Source of the DNA: a virus
Direction: 5' to 3' (one strand)
Length of the DNA: 33,233 nucleotides
Virus record (IMG/VR): IMGVR_UViG_3300031812_000014
Coordinates: 1-33,233 of that record
Shown in pieces: positions 12,317 through 19,816 of this stretch. Both the position numbers and the translations under genes were made by a program. Below the pieces are notes generated by a model, which was not told the DNA's origin, made no database searches, and worked only from the letters and a program-made list of their open reading frames with translations. Within the stretch, counting starts at the first letter, position 1. The number at the start of each line of letters is the position of its first letter.

Positions 12317-12414
12317 CAGGCTAGGTCTCAGCGCAGGGGGTGTACACCGGTGGCGACCGGCCGGGCCAGGTAGCACTGGCGGCAGGCCAGGACGCCCCGG
12401 ATCACAGCCAATTG

Positions 12415-12645
12415 TCACGCCTCCTGTTCAATCGCTTCTTCAGGCAGATCGATGCTTACCTCGATGGGCTTTGGCGCATCGATCTCAGTATTGATCCAGT
12501 ACACCCGGTAGTATCCGCTCTCGACAGAATCGAGAGCCAGCTCCAACGCATCGCGAGCGGGCATGCCGCTCGCCCCGGCGCAGCCCCAATTCCCGCGGTC
12601 GTCTACGACTACCGCTATTCGGATCTTGATCTTTCTCTTAGCCAT
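12415..12645 (-). CDS. Small acidic-tailed protein, monocistronic (76 aa)
   Basis: Function unknown. It begins MAKRKIKIRIAVVVDDRGNWG, then GMPARDALELALDSV, YYRVYWINTEI and a very acidic C-terminus. The ATG at 12645 follows AGGAG with 8 nt spacing. It has its own consensus promoter and its own intrinsic terminator, a setup typical of early or always-on phage genes such as regulators or host-takeover proteins. The basic start and acidic end could suit nucleic-acid or protein binding; no known domain was recognised. Confidence 0.8.
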   Translation of the reverse strand: MAKRKIKIRIAVVVDDRGNWGCAGASGMPARDALELALDSVESGYYRVYWINTEIDAPKPIEVSIDLPEEAIEQEA

Positions 12646-12663
12646 GTGTCGTCTCCTGTCTCT

Positions 12664-12692
12664 ATCATACCACAAAGCACAGTGTGTGTCAA
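12664..12692 (-). promoter_or_regulatory. Consensus sigma70 promoter of the 12415-12645 gene
   Basis: On the minus strand, TTGACA (12692-12687), a 17-nt spacer and TATGAT (12669-12664), preceded by TGG (extended -10). It lies 18 nt upstream of the start codon at 12645. It should be strong and read by the host polymerase. Confidence 0.9.
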
Positions 12693-12711
12693 GCCCCTGC
12701 GCGGCTACAAC

Positions 12712-12744
12712 CCGTAAGTCGTTGATTCCACGGCAAATAAAGTT
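12712..12744 (+). repeat. Dispersed intergenic motif, extended copy 2
   Basis: Contains GTAAGTCGTTGATTCC and ends AAATAAAGTT, aligned without gaps to the copy at 12162-12194. A shortened version at 12800-12821 keeps CGTAAGTTATTGAT and AATAAAG but lacks about ten bases between them. It lies just upstream of the promoter at 12664-12692. Confidence 0.6.
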
Positions 12745-13608
12745 CACCAGCGTGCTGGCAGGGGAGTGCGCCTCACGTAGGGACAACTGTGTATACTACC
12801 CGTAAGTTATTGATAATAAAGCATTTGCCCGCGCCGCTTTGGCGGCGTTGAGGGCACCCCCGCTCCCGCCTCCCCCGCCCCACCCCCGCCCAACCCCCCG
12901 GCCGTCAACGGCCCCCCGCGGGCCGTTGTCCCTCGCCCGGGCGGCCTTGGACGGCCCCGCCAGGGCCCCGCGCCGCGGCCCGGAGTTACCCCAGCAGTTA
13001 CCCCGATGCCTCTAACCCATTGATTCCATTGGCCCGACCTACTAATTACTAATTAGCAGTTGTTCCCGCGGTGCGCCCGCTCGGGCAGGCGCGCGCGGGC
13101 GGTCCGGCCCGTCCAGCTCGGCCCCGGGCGGCGTAAGTCGTTCCGGCTCAACGGCTTACCGGTGGGGGCTTAGTTGCTTACCGGGCTTGCGGCGGCCAGT
13201 AGCTTAGCCGGTTAGACCGGGGGCATCGTGCGCTAACGCTTGTACAACAAGCCTATCCGCAAGTAATGGAGAGCGAATTGGGCGCCAAACTGGCCGGATC
13301 GTAAGTCCTTGCGAGTCAGCGGGTTGCGGGGAGCGGGTAGGGGGCCTATGCCGGGGGAGGGGGCCGGGGGAGGGCGGAGGGGGTGTTTGGGCTTAGTTCC
13401 CCCCACCCCGGGGCAGCGGCAGGGGTCCCCAAATCCGACTGACAGAATTTAGGAAATTCGAAATTTGACCCCCCAGTTCACACTGTGTTTTCAACAACTT
13501 ACGGCAACTACCACTTCTGCTTTGTGCAACTACACCGGTTCGTGGCCCTCAAATTCTGGCCTCCTTGCACCACTAAGTGCCTTTGCCAACAACACAACCT
13601 AGCCCTTT

Positions 13609-13650
13609 TTGCACAACATCTCTACATAGCGAAATGGGCCTGTTGTGCAA
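13609..13650. promoter_or_regulatory. Operator-like inverted repeat before the right arm
   Basis: TTGCACAACA (13609-13618) is repeated perfectly in inverted orientation as TGTTGTGCAA (13641-13650), with 22 nt between. A further half site, TTGTGCAA, lies at 13522-13529. The block ends just before a TATATAAG element (13668-13675) and the first rightward gene, so it may bind a regulator of the structural module. A weak promoter of the form TTGTGC-19-TATATA is possible. Confidence 0.55.
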
Positions 13651-13683
13651 AGTTGAAGTGACGACTCTATATAAGTGGAGGGC

Positions 13684-14100
13684 ATGTCGAAGCGGATCCG
13701 CCCCCGAAGGTGGTACCAAGAAGTCGCTCGTACCATGGTCCGCCGCAACTTGGATCTGCGGACCGCAGCGGCCGAGCATGGCATCCTCCTCACCCCCGAA
13801 GAGGCTCAGCGGCACGCGCGCCTCGCTTCGTTCCAACAGATTCTCTGGCGGGAACGCTACGACTACTACGCCGAGCTGGGTGCAACATCCTACCGCGGCA
13901 AGGAAGCGCTGGTAGGTCAAATGCAGTGGCTGGTCAATCAGCTTATCGAAGCGGGGCAACTCGACAAAGCACTCGATGGTGTTGCAAAGATAGCCCGCGT
14001 GCTATCCGGAGAAGACGACACATCACTGGAGCAGATTGCCGCGCTGACCGCTCAGCAACTAGACGAGCTCAAACGCAAACTCCATGATAAAGGAACTTAA
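13684..14100 (+). CDS. Candidate terminase small subunit (138 aa)
   Basis: Small terminases bind the packaging site and regulate the large subunit. This call rests mainly on position: first gene of the packaging module, two genes before the large terminase. The protein is helical and basic, with MVRRNLDLRTAAAEHGILLTPEEA suggesting an N-terminal helix-turn-helix, then long helices ending LTAQQLDELKRKL. Size suits the family. The ATG at 13684 has GGAGG only 2 nt away, which is unusually close; a GTG at 13675 is an alternative. Confidence 0.55.
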   Translation: MSKRIRPRRWYQEVARTMVRRNLDLRTAAAEHGILLTPEEAQRHARLASFQQILWRERYDYYAELGATSYRGKEALVGQMQWLVNQLIEAGQLDKALDGVAKIARVLSGEDDTSLEQIAALTAQQLDELKRKLHDKGT

Positions 14101-14152
14101 GATCTACTTTCGCCTTCGTCCAATCATCAAACAAATGAAGGAGGTATCACGC

Positions 14153-14386
14153 ATGAAATTCTCCGTCAATACCGTGATTCAGCTCTTCGCGTTGTGCGCG
14201 CAGGGCATCAACGCGGTGTCGGATTTGCTGCCGCCGCGCGGCAAGTTCTACGCTGCGGTCGCATTGGCCGCCGTACAGGGCATTGTGGGCGTGCTGGCCC
14301 ACTTCGCCAATCCCGACGGCACGCCCGCCGTGCAACCGTGGGTTCGCAGCGAAGACAATCCTAAGAGCAAGTCATCCAAGTCCTGA
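14153..14386 (+). CDS. Small membrane-associated protein, holin-like (77 aa)
   Basis: The start at 14153 has GGAGG 8 nt upstream; earlier in-frame ATGs overlap the preceding gene or lack a site. It has two amphipathic to hydrophobic segments (VIQLFALCAQGINAVSDLL and FYAAVALAAVQGIVGVLAHF) and a hydrophilic, Ser/Lys-rich tail, a layout seen in small phage holins. The lysozyme is about 2.5 kb downstream in the same direction. The hydrophobic parts are short, so the holin call is tentative. Confidence 0.5.
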   Translation: MKFSVNTVIQLFALCAQGINAVSDLLPPRGKFYAAVALAAVQGIVGVLAHFANPDGTPAVQPWVRSEDNPKSKSSKS

Positions 14387-14409
14387 TTGGCTGTATTTAG
14401 AACTGACTT

Positions 14410-15927
14410 GTGAGCATTGATCGCCTCGCCCGCCAACTGCGCACCGTCTCCGGTGGCGACCTCGAAGTCGCCGCTGAAGTTCTACGCCGGATCGAGGAGC
14501 AGGCGCGTGAACTCCACTACGCCCGCTACTTCACGCCTTACGGCGGGCAGAACGAGGTGATCAAACACCTGCACGATAAAAAGATCGTGCTGGTTCTAGG
14601 CGGCAACCGCGCTGGCAAGACTACCATCGGCAGCTGGGTCGCCGCCTGCTGGTTCCTTGGCAAGAACTACTTCGTCGGCAGCCCGGCGTGGAACGCCGTG
14701 AAAGATCTCCCCATCCCGGACGACGGGGGTTCCGTCTGGGTGGTCGGCCTCGACTTCCCCACCGTGCGTGACGTCATTTGGCGTGAGCACCTGGTTGGCG
14801 GCCTCGCCCATCCGCCGTTTTTGAATCCGCGCAACCCCGCCGTGGATCGCATACTAGAGCGCGACTTCCAGATCCACGGCAAGAACCGCCAACTGCTCAC
14901 GTGCAAATCCGCCGAGTCGGGCCGACCGAAATTCCAAGGCGCGTCGCTGGATCTTATCTGGCTGGATGAGGAGTGCGACGCCGATATCTTCGATGAGTGT
15001 TACCAGCGCACTCTGGACCGCAGCGGTAAAATTATCGTGACTGCCACGCCGCTCGGCGACATTGCACAACGTGCGCGGCGCCCGTGGCTCTATGAACTGT
15101 ATGTTGCCGCTCAGAACGGTGCCGCAGATATCGGCGTCGTACAACTTTCGGTCTTTGACAATCTGTTCCTTCCCGCCGACGAACGGGCACGCTTGCTAGA
15201 TAAATGGGACGGCCATCCGGAAGGCCCCGCGCGGCTGTACGGCAAATTCATTCAGCGTGTCGGACTGGTTTACCCCATGTTCGATCCCGCCAAACACGTG
15301 ATCACCCCCTTCCGCCTCCCAATCCAGTGGCCACGTTGGGTTAGCATTGACCCGGCCGCCACCGGCCCTACCGCCGCGCTGTGGGCTGCCGTCGACCCCG
15401 TGACCGGCGACGTGTACTTCTACCGCGAGTATTTCAGCGCGGAAAAAACCGTGTCAGAGCACGCGGCCAACATTCTGATTGCCTCGGGAGGCGAACGGAT
15501 CGACTACTGGCTCATCGACCCGAAGTGGGGCGCGCAGCGTAACGCGGAATCCCACAAGACCGGCGCGCAGCTTTATCGGGAGCGCGGCATTCCGGTGCGT
15601 CTCGCTAAAATCGACGCCGACTACGGCCTCGGGCGCTCCATGGAATACATGCTTGCGACCACCCGGGAAAGCAGCCATCACCCGCGTGTCTACTTCTTCG
15701 ACACGCTGGACGAGACCGTGCGCCAGATCAAGTCATACGTCTGGGACACCTATGCCAGCGGCCCGCAGGCCGGTATGTCCAAGCAACGGCCTCGCAAAGG
15801 CGACGATGACCTGATGAACGCAATGCAATATCTGCTTGCCACTCTCCCGGTTCGCCGCCGCGACACCAGCACGCGCGTGCACTGGCAGAAGATCGAACAA
15901 AAAGCCAAATTCAACTCTTACACGTGA
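14410..15927 (+). CDS. terL: Terminase large subunit (505 aa)
   Basis: The ATP-driven motor and nuclease that packages DNA into the capsid. N-terminal ATPase: Walker A GGNRAGKT at 64-71, Walker B LIWLDEE at about 182-188, and the coupling motif VTATPLGD at 210-217. C-terminal RNase H-like nuclease: first Asp in VSIDPAATGP (about 311-320), second acidic strand in DYWLIDPKWG, and the final acidic pair in DDLMNAMQYL near the end. All motor and nuclease elements are present and the length is normal. It starts with GTG at 14410 without a clear ribosome-binding site. Confidence 0.95.
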   Translation: MSIDRLARQLRTVSGGDLEVAAEVLRRIEEQARELHYARYFTPYGGQNEVIKHLHDKKIVLVLGGNRAGKTTIGSWVAACWFLGKNYFVGSPAWNAVKDLPIPDDGGSVWVVGLDFPTVRDVIWREHLVGGLAHPPFLNPRNPAVDRILERDFQIHGKNRQLLTCKSAESGRPKFQGASLDLIWLDEECDADIFDECYQRTLDRSGKIIVTATPLGDIAQRARRPWLYELYVAAQNGAADIGVVQLSVFDNLFLPADERARLLDKWDGHPEGPARLYGKFIQRVGLVYPMFDPAKHVITPFRLPIQWPRWVSIDPAATGPTAALWAAVDPVTGDVYFYREYFSAEKTVSEHAANILIASGGERIDYWLIDPKWGAQRNAESHKTGAQLYRERGIPVRLAKIDADYGLGRSMEYMLATTRESSHHPRVYFFDTLDETVRQIKSYVWDTYASGPQAGMSKQRPRKGDDDLMNAMQYLLATLPVRRRDTSTRVHWQKIEQKAKFNSYT

Positions 15928-15933
15928 GGTAAC

Positions 15934-16305
15934 ATGCCTGCAGTCAGCAAAGCCCAGCGCCGCCTCGCAGCCATGGTGCTGGCAGGAAAAGCAACTAAAA
16001 CGAAGGCCTTCACTAACATGGCCCCAAACGAGCTGCGTAAGTTTGCCACGACCCCCGAGGCGAAGTTGCCACTGCACAAGGGTCGGAACGACTATCATGA
16101 GTTAGACGTTCCCTACCTCTCGGGCGCTGCCGCCAACTACTACGGCGAAGGCGTGCACGACGAGGAATTCGAGCTGGAGCACGGTCACGGCTCTGCCCCC
16201 AACGGCTGGGACATTGACGTGAAGGACCCGGGAGCGCGGCAACCCTATGAGAGGTATTTGGAAGACTTTGATACTGGCGAGTTTTTTGACAGCTCAGGCA
16301 ACTAG
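15934..16305 (+). CDS. Small protein with DUF3008-like N-terminus (123 aa)
   Basis: Begins MPAVSKAQRRLAAMVLAGK with ELRKFATT further on, resembling the short N-terminal motif (MPAxSKAQQRLM...) common in small phage proteins of the DUF3008 type. The rest is acidic, with HDEEFELEHGHG and a Glu/Asp-rich end. The ATG at 15934 has GAGG 4 nt upstream and is 6 nt after terL. Role unknown; genes like this often sit between packaging and structural genes. Confidence 0.7.
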   Translation: MPAVSKAQRRLAAMVLAGKATKTKAFTNMAPNELRKFATTPEAKLPLHKGRNDYHELDVPYLSGAAANYYGEGVHDEEFELEHGHGSAPNGWDIDVKDPGARQPYERYLEDFDTGEFFDSSGN

Positions 16306-16483
16306 TGTCCCTGAGCACAACTGGCTCGCAGACCGCCTGAATTCGTTTGCGCAGGACTACAACGACTTCGTTCAAAAGTTGCAGCGTAACGTTATCGACT
16401 ACAAGCAGGCCAAGCGGCTTTCCAAGAAATGGCGTGAAGTCGAGAAAAGCGGTCTCTGGCCGGAGCCGGAAGGCTGCAAGTGA
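16247..16483 (+). CDS. Small exported or membrane-anchored helical protein, possible spanin (78 aa)
   Basis: Starts inside the preceding gene (59-nt overlap). The first 19 residues (MRGIWKTLILASFLTAQAT) look like a Sec signal, cleaved after AQA, or an anchor. The rest is one charged helix (SFAQDYNDFVQKL, YKQAKRLSKKWREVE). A short exported helix two genes before the lysozyme recalls spanins, but there is no lipobox Cys. Its stop overlaps the next GTG (GTGA), which supports the reading frame. Confidence 0.55.
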   Translation: MRGIWKTLILASFLTAQATSVPEHNWLADRLNSFAQDYNDFVQKLQRNVIDYKQAKRLSKKWREVEKSGLWPEPEGCK

Positions 16484-16947
16484 AGATTCAGCCCCTCGTC
16501 ACGGTGCGCCGCTATCTGAACAACTACGTGGCGGTCTGCCCCCTGCTCAAGCGTGCCGCCGTCGGCGCAACGCAAGACGAGGCGCTGCAGAAACTGTTGC
16601 GCGAGCTGGCCGAAGAAGGATGGTATGAATCGGACCATCAAAGTAGACGAACTGTCGGACGCCGAGAAGCAGCAGATCCTTCGCAACGTCTTCGACCCCG
16701 AGAAGATCCTTCTGGTGTGCGAGAAGCACAAGTACGGGGGAAGCCAGAACCTCAACAGCCGCCCGCCCGCCGACGGCTGCCCCGCGTGCTGGCAGGTGTT
16801 CCTGACCCACATCGTGGCTCAGTTTCCGCCGTCCAGACACGCAGAGATTATCGGGCGCCTAGAAGCGCTCATCCACTATCTGATCGAAAACCCCGCCGCC
16901 GTGAAGCTGTACCGGCAACCCAAGATCGATGTCGAGAAGGGAACTAA
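16480..16947 (+). CDS. HicB-like small protein with long out-of-frame overlap
   Basis: The GTG at 16480 overlaps the previous stop (GTGA). The first 50 residues look genuine and resemble a HicB-type fold: YVAVCPLLKRAAVGATQDEALQKLLRELAEEGW. After about residue 52 the frame stays open to 16947, but its product becomes Arg/Pro-rich and runs entirely over the more convincing gene at 16625-16951 in another frame. Either the gene truly has this long tail, or a base was lost or gained so that the two frames were once one protein. The full 155-aa extent is doubtful. Confidence 0.45.
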   Translation: MKIQPLVTVRRYLNNYVAVCPLLKRAAVGATQDEALQKLLRELAEEGWYESDHQSRRTVGRREAADPSQRLRPREDPSGVREAQVRGKPEPQQPPARRRLPRVLAGVPDPHRGSVSAVQTRRDYRAPRSAHPLSDRKPRRREAVPATQDRCREGN

Positions 16948-16951
16948 TTGA
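16625..16951 (+). CDS. Small protein with CxxC and His, unknown (108 aa)
   Basis: Begins MNRTIKVDELSDAEKQQILRN, then EKILLVCEKHKYGG and PPADGCPACWQVFLTHI; Cys37-x2-His39 and CPAC could bind a metal. The C-terminal part is helical (RHAEIIGRLEALIHYLIEN). The ATG at 16625 has AAGGA 4 nt upstream. Composition is ordinary, unlike the overlapping frame, so this is the real gene for most of the stretch. The lysozyme start lies within its last 23 nt. Confidence 0.7.
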   Translation: MNRTIKVDELSDAEKQQILRNVFDPEKILLVCEKHKYGGSQNLNSRPPADGCPACWQVFLTHIVAQFPPSRHAEIIGRLEALIHYLIENPAAVKLYRQPKIDVEKGTN

Positions 16952-17375
16952 GCGTTTAGCCATCTTACTTATTAAGCAGTTCGAAGGCGTGTCACTGACT
17001 GCCTATCGGGATCCCGGCGGCGTGTGGACCATCGGTTGGGGCCACACCACCACCGCGAAACCGGGTATGTCCATCACGGCGGAGAAAGCCGAGGAACTCC
17101 TCAAACAGGATTTGAAACCCCTGCTGGATTTGGTGGACGCCGCAGGCATTCCCGCGGCCGCGGCCGCCGCCCTGGTCTCCTTCGGCTATAACGCCGGGCG
17201 CGCGCGGCTGTTGCAGGCCATGAAGATGTCGCCCGAAGAGGCAGCAACGTATATGTCTCAAATCGTGCGTGACCGCACGGGCAACGTGCTGCGGGGCCTC
17301 GTTCGCCGCCGAGCTATCGAAACCGCTCTTCTGCTAGCGGGCCTGGAAAACCGTGATACCGTTCGATCCGCGTAG
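16929..17375 (+). CDS. Endolysin, GH24 (T4-type) lysozyme (148 aa)
   Basis: Cuts the peptidoglycan glycan chain at lysis. The catalytic triad spacing of T4 lysozyme is kept: Glu19 in KQFEG, Asp28 in YRDPGG and Thr34 in VWTIGWGHT. The later helix VSFGYNAGRARLL matches the family. Length is normal for a single-domain enzyme. There is no clear signal peptide, so release probably depends on a holin. The ATG at 16929 overlaps the previous gene and has a weak ribosome-binding site. Confidence 0.93.
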   Translation: MSRRELIERLAILLIKQFEGVSLTAYRDPGGVWTIGWGHTTTAKPGMSITAEKAEELLKQDLKPLLDLVDAAGIPAAAAAALVSFGYNAGRARLLQAMKMSPEEAATYMSQIVRDRTGNVLRGLVRRRAIETALLLAGLENRDTVRSA

Positions 17376-19524
17376 CATTCCCCCGATTCCTGCGTCGGAG
17401 GGCGCTCCGCCGGGGCTACCGAGCTTCCCCGCCGACCTGCTGCCGCCCGGCATGGGCCCGCAAGCGGCGCCCGAGCCGCCGGAGAAGCCCCCCGCCACCC
17501 CCGCCGTGGCGCAGCCATCCGACGAGGAACTGGAGGACATCGCCCGCAACGTGCGGAACAATCTCACGCGGATGCTGCACTACCGCCGCCAGTGGGATCA
17601 ACAGCGTGCGGTCTGGTACCAGCAATATCTCGGCGTGCGCCCCGCCGCCAAGTTCCCAGACAAGGTCACTTCCCGTAGCAATGTTGCTATTCCGTATCCC
17701 TTTGCCGTCGTGGAAGAGACCGTGTCACAGGTGATGGAGGCGTTCTTCGGCTTCTGGCCGTGGTTTGAAACCATCGGCCGTACACAGCGTGACACCGCGG
17801 CGGCCGACGCCATGCAGAGCGTGCTGCTGTCTCAGTTGCCGCGCAGCAACTTCCTCGACCAATTCGAGCTGCTGGTGCGCAACATTTGCATCTTCGGCCA
17901 AGCCGCGATGAAGGTAGATTGGGATTGGGACTACGACGTGATCACGGTATCGGAACCCATCCCACTGGTCGGTCTCGACGGCCAGCCAGTCATTGATCCG
18001 GCGACGGGCCAACCTGTAGCGCAAGGTGAGCGCCGCGTGCCCCGCCGCGTGCCGCGCAACCGTCCGGTATTTACCGCCATCGATGTCTATGACTTCGTAG
18101 CGGATCCCGACGGCAAGATCGTGGCGCACATGACGGAGAGGGACTGGGGCACGATGAAGCGTGAGTTTGAGCAGAACCCCAATCTCTACTTCCCCGACCA
18201 ATTCCAGAAACTGGCCGACGCGCTGAAAGACGAGCCCAACGCGGACGAAATCATCATCCGCATGGCCGAGGTTTGGGACACCATCTCCAACACAGTGACC
18301 CTGATCACGGTGCGGGATGACACAGACGCCCTCGGTTGGAAAGACTTCCTCCACTCTTTCCGCGCCGCGTCCTACGCCGCATTCAAGCGCCGCGTGTACG
18401 GCGGGGATGGCATCGTGCTGTTTCACGGGCCCAACCCGTTCTGGCACATGCGCGCGCCTATCGTCTGGACGTCCTACATCAAGCTGCCCAATCAAATCTA
18501 CGGCCTCGGTGCGATTGAAGCCGCCCAAACCGTGTACGAGGCGATCAACCGCACCGCCAACATGATCATCGACAACTGGAACCTAGGCATCAACCGCCGC
18601 TACGTCTACGACGTGGACGCCCAGATCGATGAGGATGCACTGGACTTCGCCAACGTGCCCGGCGGACGCGTCGGCGTGCACGGCGACGTGACGAAAGCGA
18701 TCCTGCCGCTGCCCAGCTTCACGCCGTCGCAAGGCGACTACATGATCTTGCCGCTGTTCCAGAAGATGGTCCAGCTCGCCACCGGCTTTCGCGACACCGA
18801 GCAGCCGTCCCCCAAGCAGCCGGTCGGTATGCAACTGGTCATGGTGGACGCGTCCCCGCGGTTCAAGAAGTTCCTGCGCAATCTGGAGGTGGATATCATC
18901 CAACCCCTGCTCCAGATGTGCGCCTCAATGAATCAGCAGTTTCTCACCGAGCCGTACGAAATCATCATTACCGGCGAAGAGGCCGCCATCCCCCGTTACC
19001 CCCACGTGACTCCCGCACAACTGGTTGGCGGCTTCGAGTTCAAGATCTTTGCGGCCAACTACCTCCAGAACAAAGTAGTGCGCCAGCGCAACCTGATGGC
19101 GCTGATGAACATCGTAGGCAACTCTCCCTACATCAACCAGTACGAAGCACTGCGTGAAGTTGGTCGCCTATTCGAGATTCGCAACCTAGACCGCATCCTG
19201 TACACACCGGAGCAGGTTGCGCAGATGCAGGCCGCCGCCGAGCAGGCCAAACTCCAACGGCTGGAGGCCATCTTCCGCGAGAAGGCACAGGCGGAAATCT
19301 ACGCCAAAACCGGCAAAGAGCCGACCGACGACGGTGGCGGCGGCGGTGGTGGCGGTGGCGGCGGCAAAGGTGGCCGCCCGCCGTCCATCCAATTCGAGGG
19401 CACTATTCCCGGCTCCTCGGAAGAAGTGGTTAACCGCATGCTGGGGCAGCAATTCGGCGCATCCGCCCTAGGCCTTGCAGGCTTAGGAAAGGTTGCCAAG
19501 GAGGTAGGCGGGAATGAAGTATGA
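17353..19524 (+). CDS. Portal (head-tail connector) protein (723 aa)
   Basis: Forms the dodecameric ring at the capsid vertex through which DNA passes. Length, position after terminase and before scaffold and capsid, and typical segments support this: VTSRSNVAIPYPFAVVEETV, VRNICIFGQAAMKVDWDWD, and YGLGAIEAAQTVYEAINRTANMIIDNW, which is a stem-helix-like region. It has a Pro-rich N-terminus and a run of eleven Gly near residue 660 before the C-terminal tail. It starts with GTG at 17353, overlapping the lysozyme by 23 nt. At over 700 residues it is in the size range of short-tailed phage portals. Confidence 0.88.
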   Translation: MIPFDPRSIPPIPASEGAPPGLPSFPADLLPPGMGPQAAPEPPEKPPATPAVAQPSDEELEDIARNVRNNLTRMLHYRRQWDQQRAVWYQQYLGVRPAAKFPDKVTSRSNVAIPYPFAVVEETVSQVMEAFFGFWPWFETIGRTQRDTAAADAMQSVLLSQLPRSNFLDQFELLVRNICIFGQAAMKVDWDWDYDVITVSEPIPLVGLDGQPVIDPATGQPVAQGERRVPRRVPRNRPVFTAIDVYDFVADPDGKIVAHMTERDWGTMKREFEQNPNLYFPDQFQKLADALKDEPNADEIIIRMAEVWDTISNTVTLITVRDDTDALGWKDFLHSFRAASYAAFKRRVYGGDGIVLFHGPNPFWHMRAPIVWTSYIKLPNQIYGLGAIEAAQTVYEAINRTANMIIDNWNLGINRRYVYDVDAQIDEDALDFANVPGGRVGVHGDVTKAILPLPSFTPSQGDYMILPLFQKMVQLATGFRDTEQPSPKQPVGMQLVMVDASPRFKKFLRNLEVDIIQPLLQMCASMNQQFLTEPYEIIITGEEAAIPRYPHVTPAQLVGGFEFKIFAANYLQNKVVRQRNLMALMNIVGNSPYINQYEALREVGRLFEIRNLDRILYTPEQVAQMQAAAEQAKLQRLEAIFREKAQAEIYAKTGKEPTDDGGGGGGGGGGGKGGRPPSIQFEGTIPGSSEEVVNRMLGQQFGASALGLAGLGKVAKEVGGNEV

Positions 19525-19813
19525 CGCCGAAGCGGTCCGTGCGTTGGCAACGCATGCGGGCTTCCATTCCTTGCTTATGCTGGTCGACAAGCTACATGCC
19601 GACTTGGTACGCCAGCTTCAGGACGTGAGAAAGCTGCCCGACCTCCTCCGTATTCAGGGCGCCCTGCAAACCTGCACGTGGTTGCGCAACGAGTTTCGAC
19701 GCCGCGTGGAGACACCACGCACCGGCGCGCCCACCGACGATGATCCGGCCGAGGAATTCCTCCGCGAATTCCGTAAGCAGGTCATTGTCGTGGGGAATTC
19801 CCACAAGGAGTAA
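19514..19813 (+). CDS. Small helical structural-module protein (99 aa)
   Basis: Function unknown. It is helical, with FHSLLMLVDKLHADLVRQLQDVRKL and IQGALQTCTWLRNEFRRRV. Small helical proteins between portal and scaffold are common in phages with this gene order, possibly head-completion or assembly factors. The ATG at 19514 follows GGAGG and overlaps the portal by 11 nt. Confidence 0.7.
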   Translation: MKYDAEAVRALATHAGFHSLLMLVDKLHADLVRQLQDVRKLPDLLRIQGALQTCTWLRNEFRRRVETPRTGAPTDDDPAEEFLREFRKQVIVVGNSHKE

Positions 19814-19816
19814 CCT

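Larger units (their letters stand above)
12693..13683. other. Gene-free control region between the divergent arms
   Basis: No supported gene in nearly 1 kb. The left part is C-rich on the plus strand (about 12855-12900) and the right part G-rich (about 13330-13385, with several runs of five G, able to form a quadruplex). Between them are GC palindromes (such as GGCCGTCAACGGCC at 12900-12913), repeated AGTTACCCC, repeated CTTACCGG and ACTAATTACTAATTAG. Copies of the CGTAAGT motif occur at 12712, 12800, 13132, 13258 and 13299, and reversed at 13491. An operator-like inverted repeat is at 13609-13650. This mix fits a replication origin or a regulatory hub, but neither is proven. Confidence 0.6.

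Noticed and set aside
12693-13505. CRISPR array
   Set aside because: The repeated motif is short, variable, unevenly spaced and found on both strands, and no cas genes are present.
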